Shown: positions 1 to 8,482 of the stretch, piece after piece
Numbering within the stretch: the stretch's first letter is position 1
Layout of the letters: the number at the start of each line of letters is the position of its first letter
Origin: an uncultured Anaerolineae bacterium
GTDB taxonomy: Bacteria; Chloroflexota; Anaerolineae; Anaerolineales; Villigracilaceae
Reading direction: 5' to 3'
DNA length: 36,275 nt
Assembly: GCA_903910795.1 (NCBI GenBank)
Contig: CAIWAX010000361.1
Span: 1-36,275 of the forward strand
The notes under the pieces: model-generated
Databases searched by the model: none
What the model saw: the letters and a program-made list of their open reading frames with translations, nothing else
Told to the model about the DNA's origin: nothing
Position numbers and translations under genes: made by a program

Positions 1-14
1 AAAACGATAAAAAT

Positions 15-36
15 CACCGGAAGAAATCCCCCGGTG
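15..36. terminator. Short hairpin before the first gene
   Basis: CACCGG and CCGGTG pair across a 10-nt loop, followed only by TTT. It may be the end of an upstream transcription unit or part of the leader of the next gene. No recognised riboswitch class could be assigned to the 72-nt leader. Confidence 0.3.
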
Positions 37-72
37 TTTACATGGGCAAGATATCAACTGTAGGAGGTAACT

Positions 73-1329
73 ATGGCATTCTTAAGCGAAATCCTGGGCC
101 GCACGATCACTGATCTTGACGGTAATTATGTTGGAAAACTTGATGATTTAATCGCACGTGAACGTGCAGAATTTCCGCATCCGGTCGTGGATGCATTGGT
201 GATCGATCATGGCGGTAAAAAGCACCTTGTGCCTGTCACAACAGTCATGTCATTGTTTGCGCCAGCCATCCCATTGAAATGCCATGTGGAAGATGTACCG
301 TCTTATGAAATGAACGAAGATGATGTCTATCTTGCCCGGGATGTTCTCGATAAGCAAATCATCGATACAGATGGCGCGCGGGTTGTCAGGGTAAACGACC
401 TCGAACTTGTGCGTGTAAATGAAACTTTATTTATAAGCAATGTGGATGTGGGTGTGATGGGGATTTTACGCCGGGTTGGGTTGGAGCATGCCACGCATGC
501 CCTGGCCTCAGGGTTACATCTTCATCTTCCAGAAAATTTCATATCATGGGATAACGTAGAATTGATCCATCACGATCAGTTTATGCGTTTACGGGTTCCG
601 GCTGAAAGCCTGGCTGATTTGCACCCAGCGGATCTGGCGGAAATTTTAAGTGATTTGAATAAATTGGAAACCGGTCAATTCCTGGAATCCATGAATGTCG
701 AACAGGTGGCTGATGCCCTGGAACAGGTTGAGACCGAATTTCAGGCCAGTTTGATCGAAGATATCGATGATGAGCGTGCGGCGGATATTTTGGAAGAAAT
801 GGAACCGGATGAAGCTGCCGATCTTCTGGCTGAAATACCGGCCGAGCGCAGCCAACGACTCGTTTCGATGATGGAAAAAGAGGAAGCAGATGAAGTTCGC
901 CACTTGCTGACCTTCCCGGAGGATTCGGCCGGCGGCATCATGACAACCGATTATGCTGTGGTTCCGCCCGATGTGACTGCGGAGCAGGCCATTAAATTAT
1001 TGCGCGAAACGGCCGCCGGGATTGAAACCGTTCTGTATGTTTATGTCACAGACACGGAATTGCATTTGATCGGTGTTTGCTCACTTACAAATCTGGTTTT
1101 TGCTGAACCTGGCATGCTGGTTAGAGATTTTATGGATGATCGCGTCAAAAAGGTCAACGCCCTTGATGACCAGGAAGATGTTGCCCAGATCATTACAAAA
1201 TATGATTTGCTTGCAGTTCCTGTGGTGGATGATCAGAATATTATTCAGGGGATCGTCACGGCTGATGATGCGCTCGATAAAATCATTCCGACTGCCTGGA
1301 AGAAGCGCCTTCCACGTTTTTATCGCTAA
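73..1329 (+). CDS. Cytosolic PRC-barrel / MgtE-N / CBS-pair protein
   Basis: A soluble 418-residue protein with no membrane segments. Two PRC-barrel-like stretches occupy about residues 1-150 (starting ITDLDGNYVGKLDDL and again IIDTDGARVVRVNDL). They are followed by an MgtE-N-like helical superhelix with LHPADLAEIL, DERAADILEEMEPDEAADLL and ending EDSAGGIMTTDY, then a CBS pair to the C-terminus (the second half shows LLAVPVVDDQNIIQGIVTAD). In MgtE these cytosolic parts sense Mg2+ and gate an attached channel; here the channel domain is absent. The next gene, 18 bases on, encodes an Nramp-type transporter, so this is probably its detached sensor or regulator (inference). A strong Shine-Dalgarno (GGAGG, 63-67) supports the ATG. 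Domain assignment is confident; the sensing role is inferred. Confidence 0.9.
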   Translation: MAFLSEILGRTITDLDGNYVGKLDDLIARERAEFPHPVVDALVIDHGGKKHLVPVTTVMSLFAPAIPLKCHVEDVPSYEMNEDDVYLARDVLDKQIIDTDGARVVRVNDLELVRVNETLFISNVDVGVMGILRRVGLEHATHALASGLHLHLPENFISWDNVELIHHDQFMRLRVPAESLADLHPADLAEILSDLNKLETGQFLESMNVEQVADALEQVETEFQASLIEDIDDERAADILEEMEPDEAADLLAEIPAERSQRLVSMMEKEEADEVRHLLTFPEDSAGGIMTTDYAVVPPDVTAEQAIKLLRETAAGIETVLYVYVTDTELHLIGVCSLTNLVFAEPGMLVRDFMDDRVKKVNALDDQEDVAQIITKYDLLAVPVVDDQNIIQGIVTADDALDKIIPTAWKKRLPRFYR

Positions 1330-1347
1330 TTTTCGGGGAGACACTTG

Positions 1348-2628
1348 ATGAATCCTGACTTGATCATTAAGAATCAACGTCCTTTCTTTTCCAGTTTCTG
1401 GAGAAAGGTCCTGTTATTTTTATCTGTGTTTGGCCCGGCAACGATTACAGCTATGGCTGATAATGACGCGGGCGGTGTGGCGACTTATTCGATTGCCGGG
1501 GCGAAACTTGGTTATCCAATTCTCTTCCTGTTGCCAGTGATCACTCTCCTGCTCGCGGTTACCCAGGAAATGGGGATGCGGCTGACGATTATTACCCGCA
1601 GAGGTCTGGCGGATTTGATCCGTGAAAAGTTCGGCGTCAAATCGGCCTTATTCATGTTCGGCGCTCTACTGGTTGCAAATATTGGCACCCTGGTGACCGA
1701 GTTGTCGGCTGTGAAAACCACCAGCGCCATGTTCAATATTTCACCTATTCCGGCTGTTATAGCGATCGTTTTGGTATCTTTCGTGGTAATCACACGCGGA
1801 AACTACAAATTTACTCAAAATATCATGCTGGTGGCCTGCCTGTTTTTCCTGGCATATATTTTCTCGGCCTTTATGGCCAAACCTGATTGGAGCATGGCAA
1901 CCACCAACCTGATCTGGCCGCATGGGGTTGATTTTACGCAAAGTTATCTGCGTGATTTTTTAATTATCGGGATGGGCGTGCTTGGTACAACCATCACCCC
2001 CTGGGGCCAATTTTTTATCAGCAGTTTTGCCTCAGATAAAAAAATTGAAAAAGGAAAGGTTGGCCTTTCCCAGCTTGAAACTTACTGGGGTGCCTTCCTA
2101 ACCGATTTTTTCTCCTTCTTTATGATTGTTGCGACTGCCGCCACTTTGTATGTAAATAGGATCACGCTGGTATCGGGGGAGCAGGCCGCCCTGGCTATTC
2201 AACCTTTTGCCGGGAAAATGGCTGGAATGTTGTTCGCATTCGGGATCCTGAATGCGGGTTTCATGGGGCTGGTGGTTGTCTCGCTTTCTACAGCCTATGC
2301 TTTTGCCGAATTTTTTGGTGTATCTGGCAGTTTGGATGATACATTCAAAAAAAGCAAGACTTTTTATATCCTGTATGGGATTCAACTTCTGGTTGCCATG
2401 TTCATCGCTGTGTTTTCCAACGTGTCGCTTTTCCAGATAGCCGTTGTGACGCAAATTATCAATGCCATCGCTTTGCCACTCGTTTTCTATTATTTGATCA
2501 AATTGACAAGTGATCGTAACTTGATGGGGAGCTATGTGAATAATGGATTCCAAAAATGGTTTTCGATTATCTGTTCAGTTTTTATTGTGATCGCTTCCAT
2601 ATTCACTGTCGCATCGATCTTTTTCTAA
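1348..2628 (+). CDS. Nramp-family divalent metal transporter, atypical site
   Basis: A polytopic protein of 426 residues with about 11 hydrophobic helices, matching the Nramp/SLC11 fold. The ATG at 1348 is preferred over the TTG at 1345 because GGGGAG (1335-1340) lies 7 bases away. In helix 1 the canonical DPGN metal motif is replaced by ADNDAGG (D38-N39-D40), and in helix 6 the usual M-P-H is replaced by GTTITPWG (around T217-P218-W219). The methionine that favours Mn/Fe over Mg/Ca is therefore missing. Known Nramp-related Mg2+ transporters (NRMTs) also lack this methionine, and pairing with an MgtE-like sensor fits Mg2+ as substrate, but substrate is inference. The two genes probably form one operon. 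Confidence 0.9.
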   Translation: MNPDLIIKNQRPFFSSFWRKVLLFLSVFGPATITAMADNDAGGVATYSIAGAKLGYPILFLLPVITLLLAVTQEMGMRLTIITRRGLADLIREKFGVKSALFMFGALLVANIGTLVTELSAVKTTSAMFNISPIPAVIAIVLVSFVVITRGNYKFTQNIMLVACLFFLAYIFSAFMAKPDWSMATTNLIWPHGVDFTQSYLRDFLIIGMGVLGTTITPWGQFFISSFASDKKIEKGKVGLSQLETYWGAFLTDFFSFFMIVATAATLYVNRITLVSGEQAALAIQPFAGKMAGMLFAFGILNAGFMGLVVVSLSTAYAFAEFFGVSGSLDDTFKKSKTFYILYGIQLLVAMFIAVFSNVSLFQIAVVTQIINAIALPLVFYYLIKLTSDRNLMGSYVNNGFQKWFSIICSVFIVIASIFTVASIFF

Positions 2629-2788
2629 AGATTTTACATAGCTACCTATTTTCCGCCCCCTATTTTTTGGTTTAAACTGACGATTTTTGAGCCATTTTTT
2701 CGCTTGTGTAGGAATTTTGCTGGTTCTGATTTATTTTGTGGTTTGGGAAAAATGGCAACACCACAAACTCCATTAAAACCAGGGATTT

Positions 2789-5224
2789 TTAGCGTGTATA
2801 TTCTGCAGATTTATTGTTCAGTTGAATAACAATTTTTTGCGCGTTCAAGACCCCATCCACCAGGCTGCCAGTGATAGTTACGTCAGCGGCATTGGGGAAA
2901 TATTTGGGCGCCGGGCTGATGGGCAGGATCACAAGCGCATTCCTCTGGCCCGTGAGAAAAAATACCAGGTGGTCTTGATCTGATTTTCCATAACCGAGCT
3001 TGGCAGAACCGGGTTCGCCGTCTCCCGCAGCATACCAGCGAGGATAGAGAGCCCGGCCACTGACTGTAATCAACTGGGGTTGCGTCGTATCTGCGGGCAT
3101 GCGCCCTGCGGGTATGCGCCCTGTGGGCATGCGCCCTGTGGGTTGGATATATTTTTGTGGGAATACCAATTCCGTGATCGGAAGGCTGGCGCCGCATAAC
3201 ACAATAAACAAGGCGGTCAATCCGATGTTCTTCCAGGAAACCGGGAAGGCTATTCCGCAGGAAACAGAAGCTCCGGCTGGTTTTTGGAAAAGCGTTTCCA
3301 CTGAAATGTTGAATATCAGACTGATGAGGCTCAATAACCCCAGAAAAAGATAGAGGTAAATTGCCCAATCTACTGGAACTAGAAAGCGGTCGCCGGAGCT
3401 GAGGAAAAGGGCTGTCCAGGCGTTATAAACGAGATTGAGCGCCAAAGGCAGCAGGCCGATTACCCCGTTCCTCTGGAAGGCGAAGGCCAAACCGGCGCTA
3501 AGTAGAATAAGGCACAGCCCAATCAGAGGGATTTGTCCGGCGGCCGGCTGTCCGGCCCAGCTTTGCCAGAAGGCGCGCGTAGGCCAGATCAGATCGCCGG
3601 GGCTGTCAAGCTGGTCGCGCAGCGGAAAGACGAATAAGGTTGAAATTACATTGTTAAAAAAGTGGTTTACAGCCGAGCCAAGTATTCGCCCGGGGTCTGT
3701 GCGCAGGCTGGTAATTGCCAGTCCGGCCATCCGGCTGGAATACTGCGATTCGCTCTCACCGGGTAAATGCGGGAAAAGTGTGTTGCCATTATCTCCGCTC
3801 CAACGCCTGGCAAGCACCATGGTTTGTGAAATTGGGTTATCCAAAACCAGGCCGCCTGTGGCTTTATAATTTCGCACCAACCAGGGTGCGAGCGCCAGGA
3901 TCAACCCGGTAACGATGAGAAAAGTCCCCGAAAAGAACTTTTTTTTATTTTTGATGGCAAAAAAGGCAATTGGGATCGCCGCCAGAAGTAAAATTGCGCT
4001 TTGCAAGCGGATCAGGGAGCATAACCCCAGGATTCCGCCCGCCAGCAAGGGGAACCAGGCTGGTTTGGGCTGCTTCACCCAGCGTATGATCAGCAAGGTG
4101 AAAAGACTTATCAGTAAAGCGGCTGGGATTTCAGAGAAGAATAACTTCGTATAGGTGTAGTTATTTGCAAATGGGGCCGCGATATTGGCTGTCAAATCAC
4201 GTAAAATTGCCAGAAGAGCAATTCCATAGCCAACTTCCTGCCCGGCAATTTCTTTCCCTAATAAATACAGGATGGCTGGGAAAACTGCCAGCACAATGGT
4301 TTGCAAGGCAATCACATGGTTATAATCCTGCCCGGCGATGGCATGCAGCCAGGTTAGAAAGGTAATGTAAAGTGGACGGGTGGGCACATCCGGCCACATA
4401 AAGCCATTCCCAACCAGTGCCGATTGCGCATATTGTGCATAGATAAGACCATCAGAAAATGGATAGATTTCAAAATTGGGTGCGCGCGGCGGCGTGGCAA
4501 AATAACCGGGATTGACGGGTTGAGACAGCCAGATTAGACAGGTAATTATGTATATTAGAAGAAAATTGTAACGGTCTTTTTGCAGCCAGTGCCATTGTTT
4601 TCTGAGAGCCATGACTGCCACGCTCAGGCAAAGTGCCAGCAGGATTTGCCATTCCAGCAGGGGAGTGGTTGGAACACCCCACGAACCATCGTTGTAAGGT
4701 GTGATTCCGATTTTTGTGATCGCAACAAAAACAACAATCACAACCAGAATGGCCAGAATCCAGAGTGCATAAATCAAGATGGTTTTGGCCTGTTGATTTT
4801 TCCAGGAACTATCGGGAAAGTCATAGGCCAGCATGATTGCCAGTTCAAGCGCTGAAACCCCGAACCAAAATGCCAGAGGAGCCAGGCGGCCGGCGTAAGC
4901 GGTATAAATATAGCCTGTGGTCATTCCGAGCGCCCGCAGGATGATCATGGACAGCAAGCTAATAGCACATATCAAAATGGAAAGTCTGTAGACTGACTTA
5001 GTCAGGCTATCTTTGATGAATTTTCCCGTTAATTTCCGCTGATACCAGAAAAAGAAGATCGAAATCCCGGTCAGACTTGCCGAAATCCCCAATAAAGCCA
5101 GGCGTGAAAGCGAAAAACCAAAAAGCATCCCTTTTTCAGCGGTGGTTGGCAGGATGGCCAGCCAGATAAATGCAGCCAACCCTTGTACAATCCGTAGGAT
5201 TAACACAATTGAACGTCGAGTCAT
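2789..5224 (-). CDS. Polytopic GT39/ArnT-like glycosyltransferase
   Basis: An 811-residue membrane protein with about a dozen hydrophobic helices through residue 690, then a soluble C-terminal tail. The first large loop carries YPFSDGLIYAQ, and later come WPDVPTRPLYITFLTWLHA and NNYTYTKLFFSEIPAALL, the arrangement of lipid-phosphate-sugar-dependent GT39/PMT-type transferases in which an acidic residue of loop 1 is catalytic. The gene stands alone between converging and diverging neighbours, so acceptor and sugar are unknown. The tail at residues 696-710 contains three tandem five-residue units (R-M/I-P-T/A-G) encoded by a 15-bp DNA repeat. No clear Shine-Dalgarno precedes the ATG. Family-level call is likely; O-antigen ligase-type or mannosyltransferase-type proteins are alternatives. 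Confidence 0.75.
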   Translation of the reverse strand: MTRRSIVLILRIVQGLAAFIWLAILPTTAEKGMLFGFSLSRLALLGISASLTGISIFFFWYQRKLTGKFIKDSLTKSVYRLSILICAISLLSMIILRALGMTTGYIYTAYAGRLAPLAFWFGVSALELAIMLAYDFPDSSWKNQQAKTILIYALWILAILVVIVVFVAITKIGITPYNDGSWGVPTTPLLEWQILLALCLSVAVMALRKQWHWLQKDRYNFLLIYIITCLIWLSQPVNPGYFATPPRAPNFEIYPFSDGLIYAQYAQSALVGNGFMWPDVPTRPLYITFLTWLHAIAGQDYNHVIALQTIVLAVFPAILYLLGKEIAGQEVGYGIALLAILRDLTANIAAPFANNYTYTKLFFSEIPAALLISLFTLLIIRWVKQPKPAWFPLLAGGILGLCSLIRLQSAILLLAAIPIAFFAIKNKKKFFSGTFLIVTGLILALAPWLVRNYKATGGLVLDNPISQTMVLARRWSGDNGNTLFPHLPGESESQYSSRMAGLAITSLRTDPGRILGSAVNHFFNNVISTLFVFPLRDQLDSPGDLIWPTRAFWQSWAGQPAAGQIPLIGLCLILLSAGLAFAFQRNGVIGLLPLALNLVYNAWTALFLSSGDRFLVPVDWAIYLYLFLGLLSLISLIFNISVETLFQKPAGASVSCGIAFPVSWKNIGLTALFIVLCGASLPITELVFPQKYIQPTGRMPTGRIPAGRMPADTTQPQLITVSGRALYPRWYAAGDGEPGSAKLGYGKSDQDHLVFFLTGQRNALVILPISPAPKYFPNAADVTITGSLVDGVLNAQKIVIQLNNKSAEYTR
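3095..3139. repeat. 15-bp tandem repeat inside glycosyltransferase gene
   Basis: Three 15-bp units of the form GGGYATGCGCCCTGY (3095-3109, 3110-3124, 3125-3139) followed by a partial GGGTTGG. They code in frame for R-M/I-P-T/A-G units in the soluble tail of the membrane protein. The CCCTGYGGG junction resembles the long middle module of the dispersed element found elsewhere in the window. Confidence 0.85.
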
Positions 5225-5271
5225 CGTATATTATTTGAGAAGGGTGAAATTTCTGCGCGGCTTTTTGATCT

Positions 5272-5310
5272 ATACTGAACTTACATTTGCCCTGTGGGTG
5301 GGTACTTTCC
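5272..5310 (+). repeat. Dispersed element copy, CCCTGTGGG form
   Basis: Begins ATACTGAAC and ends GGTACTTTCC, with a middle module containing TTGCCCTGTGGGTGGG. It lies in the spacer between the divergent glycosyltransferase gene and ffh, in the direction of ffh, about 130 bases before its start. It is the only plus-strand copy seen; the other copies lie on the minus strand with minus-strand genes. Confidence 0.8.
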
Positions 5311-5403
5311 AAGAGGTATTTTTCACTACTTTTGCATATAATCATATCATACCGCCTGTTAGACCAAAAATTCATTGTGGTAATTTTTCGACGCTGTAAT
5401 CCA

Positions 5404-5432
5404 TTGACCCTGAAAGCCAAACACGCTACAAT
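5404..5432 (+). promoter_or_regulatory. ffh promoter, apparently leaderless
   Basis: TTGACC (5404-5409), a 17-bp spacer and TACAAT (5427-5432) make a near-consensus housekeeping promoter. Only 9 bases separate the -10 from the ATG at 5442 and there is no Shine-Dalgarno, so the start site should fall within a few bases of the start codon. Confidence 0.7.
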
Positions 5433-5441
5433 CTTCTCGCC

Positions 5442-6764
5442 ATGTTTGAAAACCTGACTAATCGACTTAACCAAGTATTTGATAACCTTCGCCGGCGCGG
5501 AAAATTATCCGAAGCAGATGTTGATGCTGCCATGCGCGAAGTCCGCCTGGCCTTGCTCGAAGCTGATGTTCATTACAGCGTGGTCAAGAGCTTTATTGCT
5601 CGTATCCGCGAACGAGCCGTTGGGGCAGAAGTGTCCCGGGCTTTGAACCCAGGCCAGCAAGTGATCAAGATCGTTCACGAAGAACTTATTGCCACGCTCG
5701 GTGAAGCTGCCCCGCTCAATCTAACCGGCCCAAAACCGCGTGTAATTTTGATGGTTGGCTTGCAGGGTTCCGGGAAAACCACTCAGACTGGCAAACTGGC
5801 CAGGCTTCTGCGTGCCAAAGGTGAGCGCGTCATGCTTGTGGCTGGCGATCCGTACCGCCCGGCAGCCATTCAGCAGCTTCAGCAGTTGGGCGAGCGTGTA
5901 AGTGTTCCTGTGATCGTGGATACCAGCAAGAAACCGCCGGAACTGGCAGCCTATGCGCTTGACCAGGCCCAAAAAGGCGGTTACTCCGTTATGATCGTAG
6001 ACACGGCTGGCCGTTCCCAGCTTGACGAAGCCCTGATGACAGAATTGAGGGCGATCGAGAAAAAAATCCAACCGGTTGAGGTTCTGCTGGTTGTGGATGC
6101 CATGATCGGGCAGGAAGCCCTGCATGTTGCCGAGGGTTTTCGGGATACAGTCGCCATCACCGGGTTGGTGCTGACCAAAATGGATGGCGATGCGCGCGGC
6201 GGTGCCGCCATTTCTGTCCGTTCTGTCACAGGTGTGCCCATTAAATACCTGGGTACGGGTGAAAAACTCGATGCGCTTGAAGCCTATGACCCCGGCCGGA
6301 TGGCATCGCGCATCCTGGGTATGGGAGATATGATCGGCCTGATTGAGAAGGCCGAGGCTGCTTTTGATTCCCAGACGGCGCAAAAGCAGGCCGAGAAAAT
6401 GATGAAAGGCCAGATGGATCTGGAAGACTGGCTGGATCAGATGCGGCAGATGCGCAAAATGGGTCCCCTCAGCCAGATCATGGAAATGTTACCCGGTCAA
6501 CTCGGGCAGGCTGCCAAATCCGTTGATCCTCGTGATATTGAAAATAACTTCAAGCTAATGGAATCGATTATTAACTCCATGACTCGTAAGGAGAGGCGCG
6601 ATCCTGAAATTCTGAATGCATCCCGCCGCCGGCGCATCGCCAGTGGGTCGGGGCATGAAGTCCAGGATGTTAATCGTTTGATTAAGCAGTTCCGGGAAAC
6701 TCAAAAATTGATGAAGACCCTGCAAAAAACAGGCATGAAGGGTCTCCCAAAACTCTTCGGTTAA
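5442..6764 (+). CDS. ffh: Signal recognition particle GTPase Ffh
   Basis: The 440-residue SRP54-type GTPase binds SRP RNA and signal peptides and delivers ribosome-nascent chain complexes to FtsY at the membrane. The N domain (residues 1-90) is followed by the G domain with P-loop GLQGSGKT (106-113), DTAGRSQLDE (about 187) and TKMDGDARGG (about 246). The Met-rich M domain (about 325-440) includes GQMDLEDWLDQMRQMRKMG and the RNA-binding region around SRRRRIASGSG. Length is typical. It heads the cluster ffh-rpsP-khpA-rimM. The closely spaced promoter suggests a leaderless mRNA. No SRP RNA gene was recognised nearby. Confidence 0.98.
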   Translation: MFENLTNRLNQVFDNLRRRGKLSEADVDAAMREVRLALLEADVHYSVVKSFIARIRERAVGAEVSRALNPGQQVIKIVHEELIATLGEAAPLNLTGPKPRVILMVGLQGSGKTTQTGKLARLLRAKGERVMLVAGDPYRPAAIQQLQQLGERVSVPVIVDTSKKPPELAAYALDQAQKGGYSVMIVDTAGRSQLDEALMTELRAIEKKIQPVEVLLVVDAMIGQEALHVAEGFRDTVAITGLVLTKMDGDARGGAAISVRSVTGVPIKYLGTGEKLDALEAYDPGRMASRILGMGDMIGLIEKAEAAFDSQTAQKQAEKMMKGQMDLEDWLDQMRQMRKMGPLSQIMEMLPGQLGQAAKSVDPRDIENNFKLMESIINSMTRKERRDPEILNASRRRRIASGSGHEVQDVNRLIKQFRETQKLMKTLQKTGMKGLPKLFG

Positions 6765-6773
6765 TTCCCTTCA

Positions 6774-6779
6774 TATAAT
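6774..6779 (+). promoter_or_regulatory. Candidate -10 box for the rpsP leader
   Basis: A perfect TATAAT ten bases after the ffh stop codon. A matching -35 box is not convincing. It would place a start near 6786 and give rpsP a structured leader of about 170 nt. Confidence 0.35.
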
Positions 6780-6821
6780 GTGATTTTTCAGGTAAAATAA
6801 CTGTTCGGGCATATCAGCCTT

Positions 6822-6921
6822 GTGGGAGGCACTCCTTTCGTGCTCACCTTGCTCACAGTGGTTGTCGCCAACCAATGGAGGGTATGTACCTCGGCCACAA
6901 AATGGGGCCTCAGTCATACTC
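6822..6921 (+). ncRNA. Structured 5' leader of rpsP, three stem-loops
   Basis: Three consecutive stem-loops can be drawn: 6822-6847 (GTGGGAGGCAC against GTGCTCAC), 6859-6874 (perfect TGGTTG/CAACCA around a TCGC tetraloop), and 6878-6921 (GAGGGTATG against CATACTC). They occupy the untranslated stretch before rpsP. No poly-U follows, so this looks like a leader rather than a terminator. No known leader family was recognised; an autoregulatory S16-binding site is possible but unproven. It lacks the conserved SRP RNA domain IV signature. Confidence 0.4.
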
Positions 6922-6957
6922 ATCAAATTAATCTAAGTTAAGGAGTAAGTAAATTCC

Positions 6958-7299
6958 ATGGTTCGCATTCGTTTACGCCGTGTCGGTCTCAAGAACCAAC
7001 CTGCCTACCGTATTGTTGTTCAAGACTCAGAAAAACCCCGTGATGGGCGTTTCCTTGAGATCGTCGGTTTCTACAACCCCCGCACTGAACCCGGCACCCT
7101 GACCATTGACGAAGCTCGTGTCTTTGAATGGATGCACAAAGGTGCGAAGCCTACTGAATCGGTTGCCCAGCTTTTCAGGACAACCGGTACTTCTGATCGT
7201 TTTGCCCGTCTTCGCAAGGGCGAGGCATTGGAAGCTCTGTTGGAAGAAGGTAAAGCCGCAGAAGTTAAGCGCGCTGCACCGCTCACAACCAATAGATAA
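6958..7299 (+). CDS. rpsP: 30S ribosomal protein S16
   Basis: S16 binds 16S rRNA during assembly of the small subunit. The 113-residue sequence opens MVRIRLRRVGLKNQPAYRI and contains VVQDSEKPRDGRFLEIVGFYNP, unmistakable for the family (the motif is interrupted here only for brevity). A typical S16 has 80-90 residues; this one has an extra basic C-terminal tail of about 25 residues, as seen in several phyla. AGGAG at 6941-6945 is 12 bases from the ATG, slightly long. It sits between ffh and khpA, with a structured leader ahead and a MITE-like element behind. Confidence 0.98.
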   Translation: MVRIRLRRVGLKNQPAYRIVVQDSEKPRDGRFLEIVGFYNPRTEPGTLTIDEARVFEWMHKGAKPTESVAQLFRTTGTSDRFARLRKGEALEALLEEGKAAEVKRAAPLTTNR

Positions 7300-7306
7300 T
7301 TATTTT

Positions 7307-7473
7307 GTAACTACTCAGCCATGTCATTGCGAGTGAGCGCTCTCCAGCGAGCGTGGCAATCTCCTCACCGGGAGCAGGGATTGCCACGCCGCCACACCTG
7401 TCCCGGTGTCCTTCGGGAAAGAACAAAAGCGGCGGCTCGCAATGACAATTTCGGAATATGGCTGAATAGTAAC
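7307..7473. mobile_element. MITE-like element with nested inverted repeats
   Basis: The outer ends GTAACTACTCAGCCAT (7307-7322) and ATGGCTGAATAGTAAC (7458-7473) are inverted copies with two mismatches. Inside them, TGTCATTGCGAG (7322-7333) and CTCGCAATGACA (7436-7447) are perfect inverted repeats, and GTGGCAATC / GATTGCCAC form an inner pair. There is no coding capacity. The TCATTGCGAG ends match a dispersed intergenic family common in many environmental bacteria. It separates rpsP from khpA, which normally follow closely. Confidence 0.7.
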
Positions 7474-7621
7474 ATTATTTTTTTTCCATATAATCCGGTT
7501 TCCAGCGTGGAATGAGGTGGTGAGGAAAAAGGCGATTTTTTTCGCTCTTTCCTGAGTACCCATAAAACCTGGTTACCGGTATATTTTTGGATTTGGGCGA
7601 GGTACAGGCCCAGAGGAGCAA

Positions 7622-7855
7622 ATGAAAGTCCTCACTGAATACATTGCCAAAGCACTTGTTGAAAACACTGAACAGGTGGAAGTTATGGAATCCCGCCAGG
7701 GAAATCGCGTTCGATTAGAACTTAAGGTGTCAAGAGATGACATGGGACGCGTAATCGGGAAGAGTGGTCGTGTGGCGAATGCAATCCGTGTGTTGTTGCG
7801 GGTTGCCGCAGAACGCGAAGGACAACAGGTAACGCTTGATGTGTTGGAGCCTTAA
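7622..7855 (+). CDS. khpA: KH-domain RNA-binding protein KhpA
   Basis: A 77-residue single KH domain protein that binds RNA, usually with KhpB, and affects translation and cell shape in Gram-positive bacteria. The GXXG loop is GKSG (residues 46-49) in VIGKSGRVANAIRVLLR. The length is typical. GAGGAG (7613-7618) immediately precedes the ATG. Its TAA overlaps the rimM ATG by one base (TAATG), so the pair is probably translationally coupled. The position between rpsP and rimM is the classical one. Confidence 0.95.
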   Translation: MKVLTEYIAKALVENTEQVEVMESRQGNRVRLELKVSRDDMGRVIGKSGRVANAIRVLLRVAAEREGQQVTLDVLEP

Positions 7856-8460
7856 TGTCGGCCTCCAATGTGACCGAGTTTACTGATCTTCCAGGCTCGC
7901 CAGCAGTCGGCGAGCCTGTTGTCTATTTGGCAGTCGGCACTCTGCGACGATCTCATGGGATTCACGGAGATTTACTGGTTGATGTGATAACGGATTTTCC
8001 AGAGCGTTTGAAACCGGGAACTTTTGTTTTTCTTGGTGAGAAAAAACAACCTTTAAAAATTACCCGTCGAAGATTTCATAACGATGGGTTGATTCTTGGG
8101 TTTGAGGGCATTAATAATGCCGAGCAAACCGCGAAATATCGCACCCAGATGATTTATGTTAAAGCTGTGGATCGACCGGCCTTACCCGCTGGCGAGTATT
8201 ATCATCACCAGGTTCTGGGATTGAGCGTGGTTGATGAAAATAATGTGGCGCTCGGAACCATCAGCGAGATTATTATCACTGGCGCGAATGATGTTTATGT
8301 TGTTACTCCCGCCGGGGAAACTCCAGCGCGTGAAATTCTAATTCCGGCAATTCAACAAGTTATTCTGGATGTAAACCTGGAGGCCAGGACGATGCGGGTT
8401 CACCTGTTGCCCGGGCTGATTGCCAATAACGAGAACACTGAAGAAACAACAGAAGATTGA
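7855..8460 (+). CDS. rimM: 16S rRNA processing protein RimM
   Basis: RimM assists maturation of the 30S head and binds S19. The N-terminal RimM domain shows VGTLRRSHGIHGDLLVDV (about residues 27-45). The C-terminal PRC-barrel begins GEYYHHQVLGLSVVDE and includes NDVYVV and EILIPAI. At 201 residues it is a little longer than usual, with extra residues at both ends. In most bacteria trmD and rplS come next; here dprA follows instead. Confidence 0.95.
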   Translation: MSASNVTEFTDLPGSPAVGEPVVYLAVGTLRRSHGIHGDLLVDVITDFPERLKPGTFVFLGEKKQPLKITRRRFHNDGLILGFEGINNAEQTAKYRTQMIYVKAVDRPALPAGEYYHHQVLGLSVVDENNVALGTISEIIITGANDVYVVTPAGETPAREILIPAIQQVILDVNLEARTMRVHLLPGLIANNENTEETTED

Positions 8461-8482
8461 TTGTCGATCCGCATTGGAAAAA

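Noticed and set aside
2735-2767. Hairpin TTTGTGGT/ACCACAAA between convergent genes
   Set aside because: Eight base pairs with an AT-rich stem and no U-run on either strand; too weak to call a terminator.
6765-6957. SRP RNA gene next to ffh
   Set aside because: The conserved domain IV sequence (GGTCAGG with GGAAGCAGCC-like partner) is absent; only a leader-like set of hairpins is present.
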